The notes: generated by a model not told the origin, from the sequence alone. 33,984 bases of DNA from CAZPUI01 sp964415525 (GCA_964415525.1 CAYQAS010000040.1:1-33984); one strand, 5' to 3'; positions 25,035 to 33,646 are shown, counted from the first letter of the stretch. Numbers and translations are program-made.

Positions 25035-25991
25035 GCCTCGGAGCTGGGCTTCCAGATGGTGCTCGAGCACCGCCTCCAGCCACCGCCCCTCGGGAATTAC
25101 CGTGTTCCGCCGGGCTAGGTAGCCCATGTGACCGCCCTTGGCCTCGATTTGCAGGTGGACACACTCCGCACGCGGGAAGCGCCGGAGTTCCGCTGCCGGG
25201 GCGATGGGATCGTCTTCCGATGTGAGGATCACCGTGGGGCGAGTGATGCCCTGCAAATGGGGGCCACAGCTGCACGCCTCGTAGTAGTGGTCGCGGTTGC
25301 GGAAGCCCGCGGCCCGGGCGGTGTAGGCCTCGTCGAAGTCCCGAAGGGTCTTCACTCCGTCGAAGTCCACGGGTGGAATGCGCCCAGCGGCAGCCCGAGC
25401 ACCGATCTCACCCACGAGGATCTTCACAAAGCGCCGATCGTAGACCCTGGAGAACCCCCGCAGCAGCGCATGGGAACAGGCTTCCAGATCGCAGGGCGGA
25501 TTCACCGCCAGAGCCGCATCGGGCTGCGTCTCCCCAACCTGGGGTCGTCCCATCAAAAGCAGGAGCATGTTCCCGGAGATGGAGTAACCCACCGCAAGGT
25601 GCCGGGCCTCGGGAAAGCGAAGCCGCCCCGCCGCGATCACCGCCGATAGGTCCGCCGAACCGCCGCTGTGGTAGGGCCTCGCCGCCAGGCCGCGCCCCTC
25701 GCCGGCGCCGCGATGGTTCACCGCGAAGATCGTCCAGCCCCGACCATGCATCCGCGCGGCGAGACGCCGCACATAGCCCGCGTCCGCACTTCCTCCGAGA
25801 CCGTGAAAGAGGTAGAGCGCCCGCTGCGCATCCCCTAGCAGCACCCGCACCTTGAGCAGGTCGCCATCGGGCAATGGCACGTCCAGCGGCTCCCAGCGCA
25901 GGTCCGGCGTCGGTGAGGGCAGCAGACTTCCCAGCACCGTCTGGGCATGGGCGCCGGGGATCCAAGGGGTGGGGTGAAACGAGGGCTGCAT
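25023..25991 (-). CDS. YheT-like alpha/beta hydrolase
   Basis: A 322-residue hydrolase of the YheT/ABHD1-3 family. An N-terminal segment PGAHAQTVLGSLLP is typical of the family, and the oxyanion region is YLFHGLGGSADAGYVRR (about 60-76). The nucleophile Ser137 is in GYSISGN, the acid is in TSEDDPI (Asp260/261) and the base is His288 in KGGHMGYL. The physiological substrate is unknown; members act on esters. ATG 25991 overlaps the ubiX stop by one base (TGATG), so translation is coupled to ubiX. Confidence 0.88.
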   Translation of the reverse strand: MQPSFHPTPWIPGAHAQTVLGSLLPSPTPDLRWEPLDVPLPDGDLLKVRVLLGDAQRALYLFHGLGGSADAGYVRRLAARMHGRGWTIFAVNHRGAGEGRGLAARPYHSGGSADLSAVIAAGRLRFPEARHLAVGYSISGNMLLLLMGRPQVGETQPDAALAVNPPCDLEACSHALLRGFSRVYDRRFVKILVGEIGARAAAGRIPPVDFDGVKTLRDFDEAYTARAAGFRNRDHYYEACSCGPHLQGITRPTVILTSEDDPIAPAAELRRFPRAECVHLQIEAKGGHMGYLARRNTVIPEGRWLEAVLEHHLEAQLRGLLR

Positions 25992-26557
25992 CAGCCCTTC
26001 CACCGCCGCGCGTCGTCCTCGTGCAGGCCCAGCTGATCCAGCACCCGGGTGGCAAAGGACTCGAACAGGTCTTCCAGCGTCTCAGGCCGATGGTAGAAGC
26101 CCGGCATGAGCGGCATCACCACGGCCCCGGCATCGTGCACACGCAGGCTATTCTCCAGGTGGATGCGGTTGAGGGGCGTCTCCCGCAGACAGAGCACCAG
26201 AGGCCGGCGCTCCTTCAGGCAGACATCCGCCGCCCGGGCCACGAGGTTGTCACTGGTGCCGCTGGCGATGCGACCGAGGGTGCCCGCACTGCAGGGCACG
26301 ATGGCCATACCGTCGTGCCGATGACTGCCGCTGCTGACGTCCGCCCCCAGATCGCGTTCGTTCACCAACCGAACCTTCGGCCTGACCAGATCCTCGGCCT
26401 TCAACCCACACTCTTCCAGAAGGCAACGCCGCCCCATGGGCGACACGAGCAGGCTGAGGGCCTCGACCTCGGCATTCGCCTGGAGCCGACGCGCCACCGC
26501 GGCCCCGAAGGCCGCTCCCGTGGCACCGGTGATCGCGAGAACGAAGCGCTTGCCCAT
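25991..26557 (-). CDS. ubiX: Flavin prenyltransferase UbiX
   Basis: A 188-residue flavoprotein that prenylates FMN to make the cofactor of UbiD-type decarboxylases. N-terminal Rossmann motif LAITGATGAAFG is followed by SPMGRRCLLEE, the central VPCSAGTLGRIASGTSDNLVARAADV and ERRPLVLCLRETPLNRIHLEN, all diagnostic. No ubiD is in the window. The start ATG 26557 fits family length; no clear ribosome site is seen, and ATG 26577 is an alternative. It is coupled to the YheT-like gene by a one-base overlap. Confidence 0.92.
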   Translation of the reverse strand: MGKRFVLAITGATGAAFGAAVARRLQANAEVEALSLLVSPMGRRCLLEECGLKAEDLVRPKVRLVNERDLGADVSSGSHRHDGMAIVPCSAGTLGRIASGTSDNLVARAADVCLKERRPLVLCLRETPLNRIHLENSLRVHDAGAVVMPLMPGFYHRPETLEDLFESFATRVLDQLGLHEDDARRWKG

Positions 26558-26710
26558 GGAACGAGGATAGCGAGACATGGCCCACCACTTGCCGGCTCCC
26601 GTCAAAGAGGCTCCATTCCCAGCCCTCGTCGAACCCCGATTGGGGATACCTCCCAGAATCGAAGGAACGGAGGCTCGGACCCGCACTGGCATCTCCACCT
26701 CCCCTCATTC

Positions 26711-26740
26711 CTTTCGTGGCCCTTCGCGGCCCTTCGTGGC
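26711..26740. repeat. Three tandem 10-base repeats
   Basis: Three consecutive units (CTTTCGTGGC, CCTTCGCGGC, CCTTCGTGGC) lie in the divergent ubiX-truB gap of about 240 bases, about 60 bases before the truB start. The motif shares TTCGTGG with the inverted repeat near 3300. The rest of the gap shows no gene. Confidence 0.6.
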
Positions 26741-26799
26741 TCAATCAGTTCTTCCGGTTCTCGCGCCCGTCGAACCGGCCACCAGGAGTTCCACGCCCC

Positions 26800-27702
26800 A
26801 TGTCCGCACCCACCCCCGGCATCCACCTCGTCCACAAGCCCGTGGGCGCTTCCAGCTTCGACATGGTGCGGCGCTTCAAGCACGACGCCTATGAGGCAGG
26901 ACAGAAGAAGCTCGCGCTGGGCCACGGCGGCACCCTGGATCCCTTCGCCCATGGCCTGCTGCTGGTGCTCGCAGGACAGGCGACGCGCCTCATGGAATTG
27001 ATGCACCCCCTTCCCAAGACCTACGAGGCGGATGTCGCATGGGGCGTTGAGACGGATACATGCGACCCCCTGGGACTGGAGGTCATGCGGGGTGAGGCCG
27101 CGTTCCTCACGCCGGAGGCGCTGGACGCCGCCTTGCCCGCCTTCCTGGGGTGGCGGGATCAGATTCCTCCCGCCACCTGCGCCAAGAAGATCGATGGCGA
27201 AGCGGCCTACAAGAAGGCCCACCGCGGTGAGGTATTTGAATTGCGCCCATCCCGCGTCTATCTGCACGAAGCCGTGTGGCTCAGCCACGACCTGCCCCAC
27301 CGCAGCCGCCTGCGCATCACCTGCCGGGGCGGCTTCTATGTCCGGAGCCTCGCCCGGGACCTGGGTCGCCAACTGGGATGCGGGGCTCACCTGGAGACCC
27401 TGCACCGCACCGCCATCGGCCCCTGGGGCGATCCAGGGCCGGACATCGATGGACTCATCACCGGTGCGGACCTCATCCCCTGGTGCCGGACGCGGATCCT
27501 GGATGACGCGGAAGCCGACCACCTGACCCATGGTCGCGCCATCGCAGAAGGCACCCTGTTTCCTCCAAACCTACCGCTACCGGAAGGGTTTCCAGATCCT
27601 GGGGCACCCATCCGCGGCCTCCACAACGGACGCCTCCTGGCCCTGCTGCGCATGGAGGAAGGTCACTTGCGCACCCAGGCCAACCTTCGAGGTGGGCTCT
27701 GA
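26800..27702 (+). CDS. truB: tRNA pseudouridine(55) synthase TruB
   Basis: A 300-residue enzyme that converts U55 of tRNA to pseudouridine. The catalytic Asp47 lies in GHGGTLDPFAHGLLLV. Other signatures are HKPVGASSFDMVRRF (12-26), the KTYEADVAWGVETDTCDPLG motif (about 76-95) and GGFYVRSLARDLGRQLG (about 178-194). The C-terminal part ends with a short PUA-like tail. AGGAG lies eleven bases before ATG 26800. It is usually near rbfA or ribF; neither is visible here. Confidence 0.95.
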   Translation: MSAPTPGIHLVHKPVGASSFDMVRRFKHDAYEAGQKKLALGHGGTLDPFAHGLLLVLAGQATRLMELMHPLPKTYEADVAWGVETDTCDPLGLEVMRGEAAFLTPEALDAALPAFLGWRDQIPPATCAKKIDGEAAYKKAHRGEVFELRPSRVYLHEAVWLSHDLPHRSRLRITCRGGFYVRSLARDLGRQLGCGAHLETLHRTAIGPWGDPGPDIDGLITGADLIPWCRTRILDDAEADHLTHGRAIAEGTLFPPNLPLPEGFPDPGAPIRGLHNGRLLALLRMEEGHLRTQANLRGGL

Positions 27703-27851
27703 CAGGGCCTCCTCCGTTTGGGAGCAAACCAACCGGGACGGCTCTGCCGACTTCTCCGAAAACCTGCGTGCCGAGTATTCACTTGTCGCAAGAAGCGCCG
27801 ATAAAAAGGCCAGCACCCGGCTGAATGTCGGGGGCAGGAAGGTAGGCCTCC

Positions 27852-28265
27852 ATGCGGCGTCTCATCCTTTTCCTCGCACTCGTGCTGGCGCCCTGCTCAG
27901 GGCTCTTCGGGGGCGAACTGCCCCTGCCCACCGCCGCCAAGCTCCTGCAGATCATCTCAAAGGGAGGCGGTGAGGGTGGACGCATCGCGACCAAGAATGC
28001 CGAAATGATTGCTGAGTTGGGCAAGATCAGCTCCGAAATCAACCTGTCGGGAAAGATCGCCTGGGCGACAACCCCGGAGGACGTGCGCCTCTTCTCCATG
28101 CAGCGGAAATGCGTGGTCACAAATGATCCCAAGTTCATCAATCAGGGGGCGGCGCTCGCCATCTACGAGGATGGTGGCCGGGTCAAGATCGCCATCAACC
28201 AGAAGGCCGTCCAGACCAGCGGCGTTGCGCTTTCCGATGCCATCCTCAAGGCGGCCATGCAGTAA
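27852..28265 (+). CDS. Small exported protein, weakly YfiR/DUF4154-like
   Basis: A 137-residue protein with a signal peptide (about 1-20), a helical region rich in Lys and Glu, then a beta/alpha region. The pattern GAALAIYEDGGRVKIAINQKAVQTSGVALSDAILKAA (positions about 98-134) resembles the C-terminal motif of YfiR/DUF4154 periplasmic proteins. Resemblance is from memory and weak. It is preceded by GGAAGG-like bases 12 to 17 bases before the ATG and followed by a good terminator. It may be a periplasmic regulator, but function is unknown. Confidence 0.7.
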   Translation: MRRLILFLALVLAPCSGLFGGELPLPTAAKLLQIISKGGGEGGRIATKNAEMIAELGKISSEINLSGKIAWATTPEDVRLFSMQRKCVVTNDPKFINQGAALAIYEDGGRVKIAINQKAVQTSGVALSDAILKAAMQ

Positions 28266-28331
28266 GGTTTTTCCGATCACCACCCGCTGCCGCGGCATCC
28301 AAGCGGTTGCGACGTTTGTTCCTCCTTCGCT

Positions 28332-28364
28332 GTCCCCGGCCCTCGTCGCAGCCGGGGACTTTTT
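28332..28364 (+). terminator. Rho-independent terminator after the small exported protein gene
   Basis: GTCCCCGGC (28332-28340) and GCCGGGGAC (28351-28359) form a perfect nine-base-pair stem with a ten-base loop. TTTTT follows at 28360-28364. It ends directly at the stop codon of the convergent HAD gene. Confidence 0.9.
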
Positions 28365-28976
28365 CTACAGGAGGCCTCGCCCGAGCAGTTCTGCCTCCAG
28401 GAGCTCTGGCGAGCGAAACAGGTGGGTCTGCCAGCCCTGGTGCCGGGCACCTTCCAGGTTCGCCTCCACGTCATCGATGAGGAGGATGCCTCTGGGGTCG
28501 AGCCCGTAGCGATCCGTGAGGTGGCGGTAGATGGCCGGTTCGGGTTTCACGACGCCTTCATCCCCGCTCACGACGATGCCCTTAAATCGGGCGAAGAAGC
28601 CGTGGCGGGCGCGTACGCCCGGGAACATCTCCCCGCTGAAATTCGTGAGGGCATAGCAGGGCACCCCGGCCTCATCCAGGCGGGCGAGGAGCCGGATCGT
28701 TCCGCCGATGGGGCCCGTGAGCATCTCACTCCAGCGGTCCCGATAGGCCTTGATGAGGTCGGCTTGCTCGGGGAAAAGGTAGAGCAGCTCCGCGATCCCC
28801 TCGTCCCAGCTCCGCCCCCGGTCCTGCTCCAGGTTCCAGGCGGGGGTGCAGACCTCGGAGAGGAAGGCCTCCATGGCGATCTCGCCTGGAATCAGCTTTC
28901 GGTAGAGCGCCCGCGGGTCCCACCCGAGGAGCACGCCACCCACATCAAACACCACGGTCTGCACGGCGGGAGTCAT
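28365..28976 (-). CDS. HAD-superfamily hydrolase
   Basis: A 203-residue HAD subfamily IA phosphatase-like protein. Motif I is VVFDVGGVLLG with nucleophile Asp11. The second Asp usual in motif I is Gly here, as in YihX-like and epoxide-hydrolase-type members. Motif II is TNFSG (about 115), the motif III Lys is in VVKPEPAIY, and motif IV is LLIDDVEANL. Substrate is unknown. It is the only gene between two transcription units and is not obviously linked to the phosphatase gene upstream, with 58 bases between them. Confidence 0.88.
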   Translation of the reverse strand: MTPAVQTVVFDVGGVLLGWDPRALYRKLIPGEIAMEAFLSEVCTPAWNLEQDRGRSWDEGIAELLYLFPEQADLIKAYRDRWSEMLTGPIGGTIRLLARLDEAGVPCYALTNFSGEMFPGVRARHGFFARFKGIVVSGDEGVVKPEPAIYRHLTDRYGLDPRGILLIDDVEANLEGARHQGWQTHLFRSPELLEAELLGRGLL

Positions 28977-29034
28977 AACCTTGAGTCTATCGGGAGCCTA
29001 TCCCCGGATTCGACCCGCCCTGCGGAATCCATGC

Positions 29035-30213
29035 TCAGTAGTAGGTGATTGCGGTCTTTTTCAGGTGGCGCTGTTCCAGGAGTGCCGCGATGCGCTTCAC
29101 AACGTTGCGACGGATGTCGAGCTCCACCGGCAAGGCCGGATCCTGGTGAGCCTCGTTCACTCGGGTGCCCACCTTGAAGCAGATGACATCACTCTCCAGG
29201 AGCAGCTCCACCATGCGGGAGGCCGCGTTGCGTCGCGGGGATCCGCCCGCCTCCAGGTATTCCGAGGCCTTGCTCAGGGTGAGACACCCCTCGGTGACGA
29301 GTTCGACGCCCTCCATCATGGAGGGCACCGGCACCTCGGGATCGAACTCGGCCAGGTCCATCTCCATTTCGCGGTTCAGCTCCCGGGCCACGATGTGGCT
29401 CGTGGTGCCGCCGGAGACGATCTTCCGGATGCCAGGCTCGTCCACGAACTTGGCAAATTCATAGTCGCGTCCAGCATCGAAGGGCGGCCCCGTCAGCACG
29501 TAGAGCGTCCGCGGATGGCGGAACTGGATGATGCCGCAGGTGATGTCATCCCCCGCCGCCCCGCCGTCGTTCCACACGGCCCGCCCCACCATCAGCTCGC
29601 TCAGCTTGCGGGCGGAGATCTGGGGGCGGAGCCGGAGCTTTTCCAGCAGGAAGGCGCGGGCTTCAAAGTCCCCCCAGCCCAGAGGCAGGGCGTCGGTGCC
29701 CATGCCGGACTGGGTCACGCCATCCGACCAGAGGACGATCCGATCGCCGATTCGGCTCTCGAATTCCGACACGCAGAGGGTGCGGTTCCCCCAGCGGGGA
29801 TGCCGGTGGCACACCCTGGGCAGCTCCACCACCGCGCCATCCCGCACGAGCAGGAAGGCGGGATTGCCGTGTTCGAAGATGCGGGTCCGCCCATCCACCC
29901 GGGCATCCACGATGGTGAATGTCGAATAGCTGATGCAGCGCACCGGATCCACCGGCAACGAGTCCATCAGGATGTTGGCCGCCCGCTCCGTGTCGATGTT
30001 CCAGGCCACGTATTCCAGGGCCATGGAGGCCGTCACGGAGGCCAGCACCGAGGCTTCGACCCCCGTGCTCAGGCCGTCCGCGAGGACGGAGACCACCCGG
30101 GCACCTTCGTCCAGCCTGAGGGAATGGAAGACATCCCCCGCCAGGCGCTCGCCCGAACAGGCCAGATGGTGATGGTCCACCTCGATGAAGCGCATGTCAC
30201 CGCCGAGGCACAT
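29035..30213 (-). CDS. SpoIIE-family (PP2C-type) protein phosphatase
   Basis: A 392-residue protein whose N-terminal domain (about 8-235) has the PP2C/SpoIIE pattern: VVSVLADGLSTGVEASVLAS (metal-binding Asp46-Gly), GNPAFLLVRDGAVVELP, DRIVLWSDGVTQSG and GDDITCGIIQF. The C-terminal 150 residues (TLYVLTGPPFDAGRD onward) are unassigned and appear specific to this genomic setting. The start is GGGAGG-ATG 30213, overlapping the sensory hydrogenase by 17 bases. It probably dephosphorylates a Ser/Thr-phosphorylated partner as the output of the hydrogenase-like sensor; the partner is unknown. Confidence 0.9.
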   Translation of the reverse strand: MCLGGDMRFIEVDHHHLACSGERLAGDVFHSLRLDEGARVVSVLADGLSTGVEASVLASVTASMALEYVAWNIDTERAANILMDSLPVDPVRCISYSTFTIVDARVDGRTRIFEHGNPAFLLVRDGAVVELPRVCHRHPRWGNRTLCVSEFESRIGDRIVLWSDGVTQSGMGTDALPLGWGDFEARAFLLEKLRLRPQISARKLSELMVGRAVWNDGGAAGDDITCGIIQFRHPRTLYVLTGPPFDAGRDYEFAKFVDEPGIRKIVSGGTTSHIVARELNREMEMDLAEFDPEVPVPSMMEGVELVTEGCLTLSKASEYLEAGGSPRRNAASRMVELLLESDVICFKVGTRVNEAHQDPALPVELDIRRNVVKRIAALLEQRHLKKTAITYY

Positions 30214-31921
30214 GGACGTCCTCCCGCTCGGGCCCTGTGAATTCCGCGATGATCGAATTGAGGATCCCCTCGGAGCGGGCCGCGTTCCGCCCCAGGCTGC
30301 AGGCGATCTCCTGGACGTTGCCCAGCATGTTCTGGATCACCAGCTCCGCCTTCTCGATGATCTGCCGCTGCCGGTCCTCCGCATCCGTGATGTCCAGGAG
30401 CAGCCCGCCCACGACGCGGTGGGCCTCCACGGTGAAGATCGTCGCGCTGAAGATGCGCGAGCCGCAGTCCACCTTCTCGCGGATGATGTCGTCCCCGTCC
30501 GCCAGCACATCCCTGAACCGGTTCACGAAGGGGACGAACTTCTCCAGGTAGGCGCCCCCGAGCCCCGGCTGCGCCTCGAAGGCGACCTGGGCGTCCTCCC
30601 CGGTGATCCGCGCGAACTCCTCGTTGCTCTCGATGATGCGCAGGGCCTGATCCACGATCACAACGCCGAGGGGCAGCGTGCGCAGCAGCGCGTTCGCCTT
30701 CTTCTCCGCCTGGCGCCGGAGGTGCGAGACACACATCCGCTCCTCCGCCCGCTCCGCCAGGATGGCGGTCGCCAGCTCCCGGCAGGTGTCGTACCCGCAG
30801 CCACCGCAATTGAGCTCGTCGCCGCTCCCCAGCTTGCCGATGCGGCGCAGGGCTTCCCCCAGGGCCTCGTCATCGAAGTGCAGCGCCTCGGGCGCCTCCG
30901 CCGCCCAGGTCCGATCGATGCCCAACGACACCGCCCGTGGATAGGCCGTGGGCTCCATCCGGGCGCCATCCAGAACCTCCATCCGTGCCTTCACCGCGGA
31001 GCCCCGGGTGGCCTTGGGACCGCACACGCAGCCACCTTCACACGCCAGCAACTCCAGAAAGAGATTGCCCTCTCCCAGCTGAGGCAGATCGCCCAAGGCC
31101 GCGCGAATGGGCTCCAGCCCGCTCAGGGTGACAAATCGTGTGCCCTCCGTGGCCATGTTCAGCTGAGTCGCCTGGACCATCCCACCTTCGATGGGATAGA
31201 GGCTCCCTTCCCGCGCCTCCCGGGGCCAGAAGACGTCGCTCTCACCCGGTTCCAGCGTGTCCGGATCCACACCCGCCAACACAAACCAGTGCCGGAGGTC
31301 CTCGAAGGTCAGGGCGACCTGGATCAGGTCCGGCGTGCGGGCCGCCTCCAGCTTCTTGCCGATGCAGGGGCCGATGAAGACGACGGCGGCATCCGGTCGT
31401 TCCTGTCGAATCATCCGCGCGTGGGCCTGCAGAGGAGAATCCACCGGCGTCAGATCCCCGGCGCGTTCGGGCAGGTATTTGGCCACGAGGTCCACCGCCA
31501 CAGGACAGGCGGTGGAGATCCAGGTGCGGCCTTGAGAGGCGTCCAGGTCCTGCGCCAATCGCGCCGAGACCTCCTGCGCCCCCAAGGCCGTCTCGCTCAC
31601 GGCGGCGAAGCCCAGGCGTTTCAGGGCCGCGATGAGCCGAGTCGGCGCCAGCCCCGGGAACTCGCTGCGGAAGGAAGGCGCCAGGGAGACGACCACCGGG
31701 ATACCGCTGGCGATCAGCGCCACGACGTCCGCCAAGTCCTCCCGCACCCGTTTGGCCCCAGAGGCACAGGCGCCCACACAGGCACCACAGGCGATGCAGC
31801 GCTCGGGCATCACCACCGCGTGTCCACCGCTGACGCGGATGGCTTTCACCGGGCATTCCCGCACGCACTTGTAGCAGTCCTGGCACTGCGTCTGTTCGGA
31901 ATAGACGGCCCCGGGTTTCAC
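30197..31921 (-). CDS. Sensory [FeFe]-hydrogenase with PAS domain (HydS-like)
   Basis: A 574-residue iron-sulfur protein. Order: two 4Fe-4S ferredoxin motifs (Cys13/16/19/23 and Cys42/45/48/52) and an H-cluster domain with Cys139 (STACP), Cys186 (IGPCIGKK), Cys294 and Cys298 (LACEGGCVCG). A third Cys motif (NCGGCGYDTC, about 375-385) and a PAS domain (about 415-520) follow. Catalytic hydrogenases have CC in the first H-cluster motif; here Ala138 replaces the proton-transfer Cys. That change, with the PAS domain, is typical of the putative sensory group. GTG 31921 with upstream GGAGG is used, overlapping the upstream gene by four bases. The maturases hydE, hydF and hydG are not in the window. 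Sensing of H2 or redox state is family-based inference. Confidence 0.9.
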   Translation of the reverse strand: MKPGAVYSEQTQCQDCYKCVRECPVKAIRVSGGHAVVMPERCIACGACVGACASGAKRVREDLADVVALIASGIPVVVSLAPSFRSEFPGLAPTRLIAALKRLGFAAVSETALGAQEVSARLAQDLDASQGRTWISTACPVAVDLVAKYLPERAGDLTPVDSPLQAHARMIRQERPDAAVVFIGPCIGKKLEAARTPDLIQVALTFEDLRHWFVLAGVDPDTLEPGESDVFWPREAREGSLYPIEGGMVQATQLNMATEGTRFVTLSGLEPIRAALGDLPQLGEGNLFLELLACEGGCVCGPKATRGSAVKARMEVLDGARMEPTAYPRAVSLGIDRTWAAEAPEALHFDDEALGEALRRIGKLGSGDELNCGGCGYDTCRELATAILAERAEERMCVSHLRRQAEKKANALLRTLPLGVVIVDQALRIIESNEEFARITGEDAQVAFEAQPGLGGAYLEKFVPFVNRFRDVLADGDDIIREKVDCGSRIFSATIFTVEAHRVVGGLLLDITDAEDRQRQIIEKAELVIQNMLGNVQEIACSLGRNAARSEGILNSIIAEFTGPEREDVHVPRR

Positions 31922-32166
31922 AGGTGCGCCTCCAGCAGGGCCTCGAGGTCCGAGTCCTTCACGTCGTGCAGCAGGCGCTCCCCAATGCGCAGGTTAGGCC
32001 CATGCATGCACTGACCCTCGCAGCGGCTCCCCTTGAGGTGCACGCGGTCCGTCAGCCCCTTTTCCGCGAGGTGCGACTGGAGCAGCGGCAGGTGCTCCGC
32101 ATTGCCGCGGGTGAAGCAGGAGCTGCCGAGGCAGATGGTGATGCAGGTCTTGCCATCGTGGGACAT
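31918..32166 (-). CDS. Thioredoxin-like [2Fe-2S] ferredoxin
   Basis: An 82-residue protein of the NuoE-type thioredoxin-like [2Fe-2S] class. Four ligand Cys are in place: Cys12 and Cys17 (ICLGSSCFTRGN), Cys49 and Cys53 (SRCEGQCMHGPN). Cys8 is extra. It is probably the electron-transfer partner of the neighbouring sensory hydrogenase, since its stop overlaps that start (GTGA). AAGGAG lies eight bases before ATG 32166. Confidence 0.92.
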   Translation of the reverse strand: MSHDGKTCITICLGSSCFTRGNAEHLPLLQSHLAEKGLTDRVHLKGSRCEGQCMHGPNLRIGERLLHDVKDSDLEALLEAHL

Positions 32167-32190
32167 GGTGAAGACTCCTTACGAATTGAG

Positions 32191-32209
32191 GCGGCGCAGG
32201 GAGCGCCGC
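32191..32209. repeat. Perfect hairpin before the ferredoxin gene
   Basis: GCGGCGC (32191-32197) and GCGCCGC (32203-32209) form a perfect seven-base-pair stem with a five-base loop. It lies ten bases upstream of the AAGGAG site on the minus strand. No T-run follows, so an RNA leader structure is likelier than a terminator. The 144-base rex-ferredoxin gap has no gene. Confidence 0.5.
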
Positions 32210-32310
32210 AAACCCGCCCGTAGGCAGGCCACACCCGGACGGCACAAGGCCGCGGCGGCATGGGGCAGACAAATAGGCACGCGGAGGAACACCCTCCACA
32301 ACCAGGAAAC

Positions 32311-32988
32311 TCAGATATCCAGGTGGGCCTCCGCCCCAAGTCCCTCGCCGGAGCGGGCATTGAGCTTGGCGGAGAGCACCGCCAAGCCGATGGCGATGTC
32401 CTCATCCTGGATGACGACGTGATCGGGATGCTCCAGGGTGCAGCCCGTGAAGTTCCAGATGCCCACGATGCCCGCGGCCATCAGGCGGCGCACGACCTCC
32501 TGGGCCGCCTCAGGGGCGACCGCCAGGATGGCCATGCCCGCATCCAGAATGCTCAGGCTGGATTCCAGCGCCTCCATGGACTGGACCTCCACGCCGTGGA
32601 TGACCGCCCCGATGCGCTCAGGATCGATGTCAAAGGCGGCGCAGATGCGCATCCCATGGTGAGCGAAGCCCTGATAGCCGAGGAGCGCCTGCCCCAAATG
32701 ACCAACGCCTACCAGGACGGCATCGGACACGCGATGCCAGTTCAGGCACCGCTCGATAACCTTGATCAGCTCCGCGACCTGGAAGCCGCAGTTCGGTTTG
32801 CCGGTGATGTCGAGGAAGCCGAAGTCCTTGCGCACCTGGATCGCCTCCAGCCGGAGCAGCTCCGCGAGTCGGGCGCTGGACGTGACCTCGCGACCCCGCT
32901 GGCGGAACTCCCGCAGCACCCGGAGGTAGCGCGGAAGGCGCTGGACCGTGGTGATGGGCAGACTTCCGATCCGGTAGCCGAAGGCCAT
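32311..32988 (-). CDS. rex: Redox-sensing transcriptional repressor Rex
   Basis: A 225-residue repressor that senses the NADH/NAD+ ratio. An N-terminal winged helix (about 10-80; LPRYLRVLREFRQRG, RLEAIQVRKDFGFL) precedes a Rossmann NAD-binding domain (VLVGVGHLGQALLGYQGF, about 92-109). The C-terminal swapped helix follows. The start at ATG 32988 is supported by GGAGGG five bases upstream; an in-frame GTG at 33027 is less likely. Rex commonly controls fermentation and hydrogenase genes, and the sensor module downstream is a likely target. I could not find a clear Rex-type operator (TTGTGA...TCACAA) near it. Confidence 0.93.
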   Translation of the reverse strand: MAFGYRIGSLPITTVQRLPRYLRVLREFRQRGREVTSSARLAELLRLEAIQVRKDFGFLDITGKPNCGFQVAELIKVIERCLNWHRVSDAVLVGVGHLGQALLGYQGFAHHGMRICAAFDIDPERIGAVIHGVEVQSMEALESSLSILDAGMAILAVAPEAAQEVVRRLMAAGIVGIWNFTGCTLEHPDHVVIQDEDIAIGLAVLSAKLNARSGEGLGAEAHLDI

Positions 32989-33444
32989 GGATCCCTCCAG
33001 GGTTGAGCACCGCCCATTCGCTACCATGGGATCGATACCACAGGAACGATTCTGCGCCGATGGCTCCGAGCGTCAAGCGACTTGAACGGAATCGCACCAA
33101 AAGCGCGATACATCCGACAGAACGGAAAGCCGAATAGGCATCCGGTCGTCATTCCGCATGGACCCATGCCCTTCAACCCATTACCGCGCGCCTGCCTCTG
33201 CGGCTGGGAGGAACCGATGGTTCCCATGGACTTCGGATAGGTTCATGCGGGCCAAACCACCCTGCTTCGCCAGCTCCCTTGGCACATGAACCCAGAGAAA
33301 GCAGAGGCGTGGTGGGATCCCGCTCATCCCTTCCATAATTGTTCATTTATTCTCTTGCAAACCTGTTGCACAACCGGAACGTCGAGCGGCAGCGACTGGG
33401 TTTTCGGCCTCACGTTCGCGTGTACCAGTGATCTGAGGTCATAC

Positions 33445-33505
33445 AACAGCCTCTTGGAAAGGCTGTTCAACAAGGATGGAAGGGATCGAAGGGATACGAA
33501 CGAAC
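33445..33505. repeat. Hairpin plus GGGATNGAAGGGAT-type repeat in a gene-poor gap
   Basis: AACAGCCT (33445-33452) and AGGCTGTT (33460-33467) form a perfect eight-base-pair stem. Short direct repeats follow (GGAAGGGATCG, AAGGGATACG, CGAACGAACG). The gap between rex and the U32 gene (about 658 bases, 32989-33646) holds no credible gene on either strand. These repeats resemble dispersed intergenic elements, but copy number cannot be tested here. Confidence 0.45.
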
Positions 33506-33646
33506 GGGCGTGCTCCCTGGCTTTGACCCAGGCCCTCTGGCCCATTTCCCCGAGTCGAACCCCATCCCCCAGCCGCATGGTCCAAACTGCATAGGAACGG
33601 ATCGCTCCCGGAACATCCGGTTGCCCCTCACACTCCAATAGGATCT

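Noticed and set aside
32989..33250. Search for a Rex operator upstream of rex
   Set aside because: No sequence close to TTGTGA-N-TCACAA was found, so none is claimed.
33540..33570. GAGTCGAACCCC segment resembling a tRNA T-arm on the minus strand
   Set aside because: The flanking bases do not pair as a T-stem and no acceptor or anticodon arm can be formed.
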